Below are positions 60,369 through 64,000 of a stretch of 64,000 nucleotides of DNA, piece after piece. The DNA is taken from contig JAICJH010000004.1 of the NCBI GenBank assembly GCA_025928545.1, positions 123,600-187,599 on the forward strand. Reading direction: 5' to 3'. The notes beneath the pieces were generated by a model, which was given only the letters and a program-made list of their open reading frames with translations, did not search any database and was not told the DNA's origin. The position numbers and the translations under genes are program-made. This stretch comes from Bryobacteraceae bacterium (lineage in GTDB: Bacteria > Acidobacteriota > Terriglobia > Bryobacterales > Bryobacteraceae). The first letter of the stretch is position 1; every line of letters starts with the position of its first letter.

Positions 60369-62129
60369 TTGAAACTTCTCCACATCGTCGGTGAATCGAA
60401 ATTCGGAGGCGGCTCCGTTGTCATCGTGGAACTCGCCCGCATGGCGCGCGATCTGGGCTGGGACGTAGAGGTCCTGACTACGGATTCGCAATTGATCGGA
60501 GTACTTGAAGAACAAGGCATCGGCGTCGTTTACCTGGATGCGATATGGCGCGACATCCGGCCGATGAAGGACCTGCGTGGCCTCTGGCGCCTTTATCGTT
60601 TTCTCCGCAGCAATCCATACACGCTGGTCCACACACATACTTCGAAGGCCGGTTTCGTGGGACGGCTGGCAGCCCGCATGGCGGGCATTCCCGTAATCGT
60701 CCATACAGTGCACGGGTTCGCTTTCCACGAGCAATCCCGACCGTTCGCGTTGCGTTCATACGCGAGGCTGGAACGCCTGGCCGCTCACTGGTGCCACCGC
60801 ATCTTCACAGTGAGTGAATTCCACCGTCGCTGGGGTCTTGAGCTGGGAATCGGAAACGAACGCAAGATGGTCGCGATCGCGAACGGCATTTCCCCGGATC
60901 GTGTCATGCAGACTTGCAGCCGCGATGAGATTCGGACAAAGCTTGGAGCGAAGCCGGACGATTTCGTCGTACTGTCCATTGGACGCCTCGCGGATGGCAA
61001 AGGCCTGGACGATCTTCTCGCCGCCGCGGCCAGTGCGCGCAAAACAGTGGGGCATCTGAAAGTCTGGCTGGCCGGCACGGGTCCGCAGCAAACAGTTCTG
61101 GAGGAACTCGCCAAAGCTCCGCAACTGGAGCGGGCGGTTCAGTTTCTCGGCTTCCGCGACGACCCCGGCAATCTTCTCGCGGCCAGCGATCTGGTAGCGC
61201 TCCCCAGTCTGCGCGAAGGGCTCTCAATCGCGTTACTCGAAGCCATGGCAATGGAGAAGGCAATCGTCGCGACTACGATCGGCAGCAATCGGGAAGTGAC
61301 CCGCGACGGAGAAGCGGCGCTTCTCGTAGCGCCGCGCGACCGCGACGCCCTGGCGGCGGCAATGGTCCGGCTCGCGGGCGATCCTCATTATGCGAAAGCA
61401 CTGGGCGAGAAAGCCGGCTCGATTTACCGCTCCGGTTACACGAACCGCATCATGCTCGACCACTATCGCAGCGAATACGAAAAGGTTCTCTCGGAGAGTC
61501 TGCCAGTGGTTCCAGCGGATACTCACGATCCGTTTGGCAAGCGGGCGCTGGACATACTACTCTCCGGAACTGCGCTGCTGATCTTCAGCCCCGTGCTGGC
61601 GATTCTGGCTATCGCGGTCCGTATGAGTTCACCGGGGCCGGCGCTGTTTCGGCAGGAGCGCCTCGGGCGTAGTGGCCGACTCTTCACTCTCTACAAATTT
61701 CGGACAATGGCATGCGGCGCTCCCGATATCCGCAATGCGGACGGCTCCGCGTTTAGTTCCTCGGACGATCCCCGCGTGACACGTCTCGGAGCGTTCCTTC
61801 GCGCCTCCAGTCTCGACGAACTGCCGCAACTGTTCAACGTCTTCAAAGGCGATATGAGTCTGGTGGGCCCGCGGCCGGAACTGCCCGATCAAATCCGTTT
61901 CTATTCGGAAAGCGATAAGCGGCGTCTCTGCGTCCGCCCCGGGCTCACAGGCTTGGCGCAGATCAGTGGTCGGAATGAAATTCCCTGGGAGCGGCGGCGC
62001 CAGCTTGATGTCGAATATGTTGAGCGCCGCACATTACCTCTCGATGTGAGCCTGCTCTTTCAGACGGTCTCGTTCGTACTTCGCCGGCAGGGCATCAATA
62101 CCAATCGCCAGAAGGAGTCCTCGTTATGA
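60369..62129 (+). CDS. Fused GT4 glycosyltransferase and phosphoglycosyltransferase
   Basis: 586 residues from TTG 60369, with GGGGGAT just before it; the upstream part of the frame (60294-60368) overlaps the flippase gene. Residues 1-375 form a GT4 enzyme ([61 protein letters not shown]). Residues 390-586 are a WcaJ/PglC-type initiating transferase with one membrane helix ([61 protein letters not shown]). The polypeptide can thus start and extend the lipid-linked unit. ATGA overlap with the next gene. Confidence 0.92.
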   Translation: MKLLHIVGESKFGGGSVVIVELARMARDLGWDVEVLTTDSQLIGVLEEQGIGVVYLDAIWRDIRPMKDLRGLWRLYRFLRSNPYTLVHTHTSKAGFVGRLAARMAGIPVIVHTVHGFAFHEQSRPFALRSYARLERLAAHWCHRIFTVSEFHRRWGLELGIGNERKMVAIANGISPDRVMQTCSRDEIRTKLGAKPDDFVVLSIGRLADGKGLDDLLAAAASARKTVGHLKVWLAGTGPQQTVLEELAKAPQLERAVQFLGFRDDPGNLLAASDLVALPSLREGLSIALLEAMAMEKAIVATTIGSNREVTRDGEAALLVAPRDRDALAAAMVRLAGDPHYAKALGEKAGSIYRSGYTNRIMLDHYRSEYEKVLSESLPVVPADTHDPFGKRALDILLSGTALLIFSPVLAILAIAVRMSSPGPALFRQERLGRSGRLFTLYKFRTMACGAPDIRNADGSAFSSSDDPRVTRLGAFLRASSLDELPQLFNVFKGDMSLVGPRPELPDQIRFYSESDKRRLCVRPGLTGLAQISGRNEIPWERRRQLDVEYVERRTLPLDVSLLFQTVSFVLRRQGINTNRQKESSL

Positions 62130-63112
62130 CAGCGACAGTTGAGGCGAGCAGCACTGCATCCATGGAAGAAATGGAGCGTTTCCTGGCAGCCTATGGGCCA
62201 GAGGGAGCCACTCAGTGGCATTCGGCTTCCACTCCGGATAAAGTTGCAGCCCTGCTCGCGACGCAAAATCGAAGCCTCCTGAATCGTAAAGACACCGTGA
62301 AACTCGCATCCCACAGCGACTTTGGTCTGCGCGGAATTGCATGCTGGACGCCTCTTGCGTGGGATACCGAACAGTTTGGATTCCCTGCCGCGCGGCTCGA
62401 TCTGCTTGCGGCCAGCGGCGAGTCTGAATCGGCTACTGTCATTAAGACCAACCTTGTCAAGCGTGCTGTAGAGGACTGGCGCGAGCGTGGCATTCGACAC
62501 GTCACGGCTCGCGTAGCAGCGGCAGACACGACATCCATCGAGGCACTGCAACATAATTCCTTTGCATTGATTGACGGTATTCAGACATTTTCACTGCTGA
62601 TGCCGCCGGCGCCTCATTTCCAAAAGCGGGAGAATCCCTTCACGCTGCGCTTGTTCCGCGAATCCGACCTGCCGCAGGTGCTTGAGATTGCACGAACTTC
62701 TTATGTGCACGACCGTTTTCATGCCGACAGCGCGCTCGATAAAGACACGGCGGATCGAATAAACGAAACCTGGGTTCGCAATAGTTGTTTGGGACAGATG
62801 GCCGATGCAGTGATAGTCGCGAGTGCCGGCGATACGCTCCTCGGCTACGTCACCTGCCGCATCGATAAAGAGGCCACCAGCGTGCTGGGAGTAGGTTGCG
62901 GCGAGATTGGAATGGTTGCCACGACTGCGAATTCCCGTAATGCGGGAGTCGCGTCCGCAGCAACCATCAGTGCTCTCGAATGGTTCGCAATGCAGGGGGT
63001 CCCATTCGTGGAAGTTGGAACGCAGTTTCGCAACATCGCCGCAGCCCGGCTTTATGAGCGTTGCGGATTTCGACTGGCCGCAGCCAGTCTTACGTGGCGA
63101 AAACTTGTGTGA
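62126..63112 (+). CDS. GNAT acetyltransferase, two-domain
   Basis: 328 residues, ATGA overlap with the previous gene. The C-terminal GNAT fold is clear (FTLRLFRESDLPQVLEIARTSY, LGYVTCRID, GMVATTANSRNAGVASAATISALEWF, RNIAAARLYERCGFRLA). The N-terminal 150 residues resemble a second, degenerate acyltransferase-like domain. The arrangement recalls WecD-type dTDP-fucosamine acetyltransferases, and the following gene is an amino-sugar aminotransferase, so acetylation of a nucleotide-linked amino sugar is likely. Confidence 0.85.
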   Translation: MTATVEASSTASMEEMERFLAAYGPEGATQWHSASTPDKVAALLATQNRSLLNRKDTVKLASHSDFGLRGIACWTPLAWDTEQFGFPAARLDLLAASGESESATVIKTNLVKRAVEDWRERGIRHVTARVAAADTTSIEALQHNSFALIDGIQTFSLLMPPAPHFQKRENPFTLRLFRESDLPQVLEIARTSYVHDRFHADSALDKDTADRINETWVRNSCLGQMADAVIVASAGDTLLGYVTCRIDKEATSVLGVGCGEIGMVATTANSRNAGVASAATISALEWFAMQGVPFVEVGTQFRNIAAARLYERCGFRLAAASLTWRKLV

Positions 63113-63151
63113 TGTTGCGAGTTGAATGAGGATATTGAACGGGAAACGACT

Positions 63152-64000
63152 ATGACACGAACGGAATTCCTTCCATACGGCCTGCCGTCTATCGGCGAAG
63201 ATGAGATCAACGAGGTAGTCGATAGCCTTCGCGGCGGCTGGCTCACTACGGGACCAAAGGTCAAACGTTTTGAGGATGAGTTCGCGAAGTACGTCGACGT
63301 TAGCCATGCAATAGCGGTCGGCTCATGCACTGCGGCCATTCATCTTTCGCTGATGGCTCTGGGAATCGGCCCCGGCGACGAAGTCATCGTGCCGACCATG
63401 ACGTTCTGCGCGACCGCAAATGTCGTGATCCACACGGGTGCGAGACCTGTATTGGTGGATGTGAACGATCATTTGCAGATCGACCCGGCGGAGGTTGCGA
63501 AAGCCATTACACCGCGCACACGGGCCATCGTGCCTGTGCACTATGCGGGGATGGCATGCGATCTCGACGAGATCATCCGCGTGGCGGAACGTCATGGAAT
63601 ACCGGTAATCGAAGACGCCGCACATGCCGCAGGCACACGCTACCGCGGTCGCTTGATTGGCGGCCATGGGCTGGCCACCTGTTTCAGCTTCTACGCTACA
63701 AAGAATATGACGACGGGCGAGGGCGGCATGATCACGACAAACGACGCTGCGTTTGCCGACCATGTCCGGCGTCTGTCTCTGCATGGCATGAATCGCGATG
63801 CATGGAAGCGATACGGCGAAACCGGCTCCTGGTATTACGAAGTGACAGAGGCTGGGTTCAAATGCAACATGACCGACGTTCAGGCGGCCATCGGCATCCA
63901 CCAGCTGCGGCGTCTGGAGTCGTTTAACTCGCGCCCTCGGGAAAACCCCGCGCGCGACACGGACGCGGTTAGTAAATTCCCAGAGCTGCGCCATCCCCAA
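63152..64000 (+). CDS. DegT/DnrJ/EryC1-family sugar aminotransferase, 3'-truncated by the window
   Basis: 283 codons without a stop, running off the right edge. MTRTEFLPYGLPSIGEDEINEVVDSLRGGWLTTGP is the typical N-terminus; VGSCTAAIHLSLMALGIGPGDEVIVPTMTFCATANVV, IPVIEDAAHAAG and the PLP-lysine motif FSFYATKNMTTGEGGM (Lys184) follow. These enzymes transaminate keto-sugar nucleotides in cell-surface polysaccharide synthesis. It fits with the acetyltransferase 40 bases upstream: transamination then acetylation of an amino sugar. Confidence 0.93.
   Translation, partial: MTRTEFLPYGLPSIGEDEINEVVDSLRGGWLTTGPKVKRFEDEFAKYVDVSHAIAVGSCTAAIHLSLMALGIGPGDEVIVPTMTFCATANVVIHTGARPVLVDVNDHLQIDPAEVAKAITPRTRAIVPVHYAGMACDLDEIIRVAERHGIPVIEDAAHAAGTRYRGRLIGGHGLATCFSFYATKNMTTGEGGMITTNDAAFADHVRRLSLHGMNRDAWKRYGETGSWYYEVTEAGFKCNMTDVQAAIGIHQLRRLESFNSRPRENPARDTDAVSKFPELRHPQ

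Noticed and set aside
63323..64000. 225-codon minus-strand frame at the right edge
   Set aside because: Antisense to the DegT aminotransferase frame, which has clear PLP motifs and runs off the window.
1..64000. CRISPR arrays, insertion sequences, integrases, rRNA genes
   Set aside because: No regularly spaced repeats, transposase or integrase motifs or rRNA-like sequence were seen on either strand.

Overview
The window reads as a GC-rich chromosomal segment of an Acidobacteriota bacterium, most likely of the Solibacter/Bryobacter group. The clearest lineage marker is a secreted protein at 41934-43193 that ends in the Solibacter-type C-terminal domain (TIGR03437). Also in keeping are many short-overlap operons (ATGA/GTGA junctions), NtrC-type sigma-54 activators, an unusual cytochrome bc complex with an octaheme subunit, and a MoxR/DUF58/vWA cluster. 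No phage, insertion sequence or CRISPR array was seen. Both window edges cut genes: argJ at the left and a DegT-type aminotransferase at the right.

Layout. 0-6.4 kb: end of argJ, a small secreted protein, comEC, a hypothetical gene, then the arginine operon argF-argH-argR behind a tandem pair of ARG boxes; argG is absent and argD lies at 35.7-36.9 kb. 6.4-11.8 kb: recQ, a peroxiredoxin/ECF sigma/zinc anti-sigma unit, a short basic protein, a secreted metallopeptidase-like protein and an orphan HicB. 11.9-18.3 kb: MoxR, DUF58 and two large membrane vWA proteins. 18.6-26.3 kb: a dicluster ferredoxin and a respiratory operon (cupredoxin-like protein, Rieske, cytochrome b in two pieces, membrane-anchored octaheme cytochrome c, HEAT protein). 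26.7-34.1 kb: a stress/reserve block (baeRF-type ribosome factor, phosphoribosyltransferase, erythromycin-esterase-like protein, glycogen phosphorylase, NtrC-type regulator).

34.6-37.4 kb carries a zinc-ribbon membrane protein, tRNA-Gly, argD, a small protein and tRNA-Thr. 37.6-46.1 kb is the most unusual part: a LarA-like protein, two paralogous GNAT-like proteins, a NodU/CmcH-type O-carbamoyltransferase, the TIGR03437 protein, and a translationally coupled luciferase-like monooxygenase/acyl carrier protein/acyltransferase set. Together these look like a small, undescribed biosynthetic locus. Several of its upstream regions carry -24/-12 (sigma-54) promoter-like sequences.

46.1-54.2 kb is regulatory: a mannose-1-phosphate guanylyltransferase, then a stressosome module (RsbS-RsbT-RsbX-RsbR) with no sigma-B beside it. 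Divergent from it is a degenerate sensor, with Arg in place of the phospho-acceptor His and apparently no standard start codon, coupled to a second NtrC-type activator; then a NarX/NarL-type two-component pair. 54.4-64 kb is the start of an exopolysaccharide operon: Wza, a Wzz/tyrosine autokinase, Wzy, Wzx, a glycosyltransferase fused to a phosphoglycosyltransferase, a GNAT and a DegT aminotransferase.

Inferred logic: two sigma-54 activators, a stressosome and a NarXL pair sit among exopolysaccharide, storage-glycogen and small-molecule genes. This suggests a stress-responsive envelope and secondary-metabolism region, with the sigma-54 promoter candidates as the possible link.
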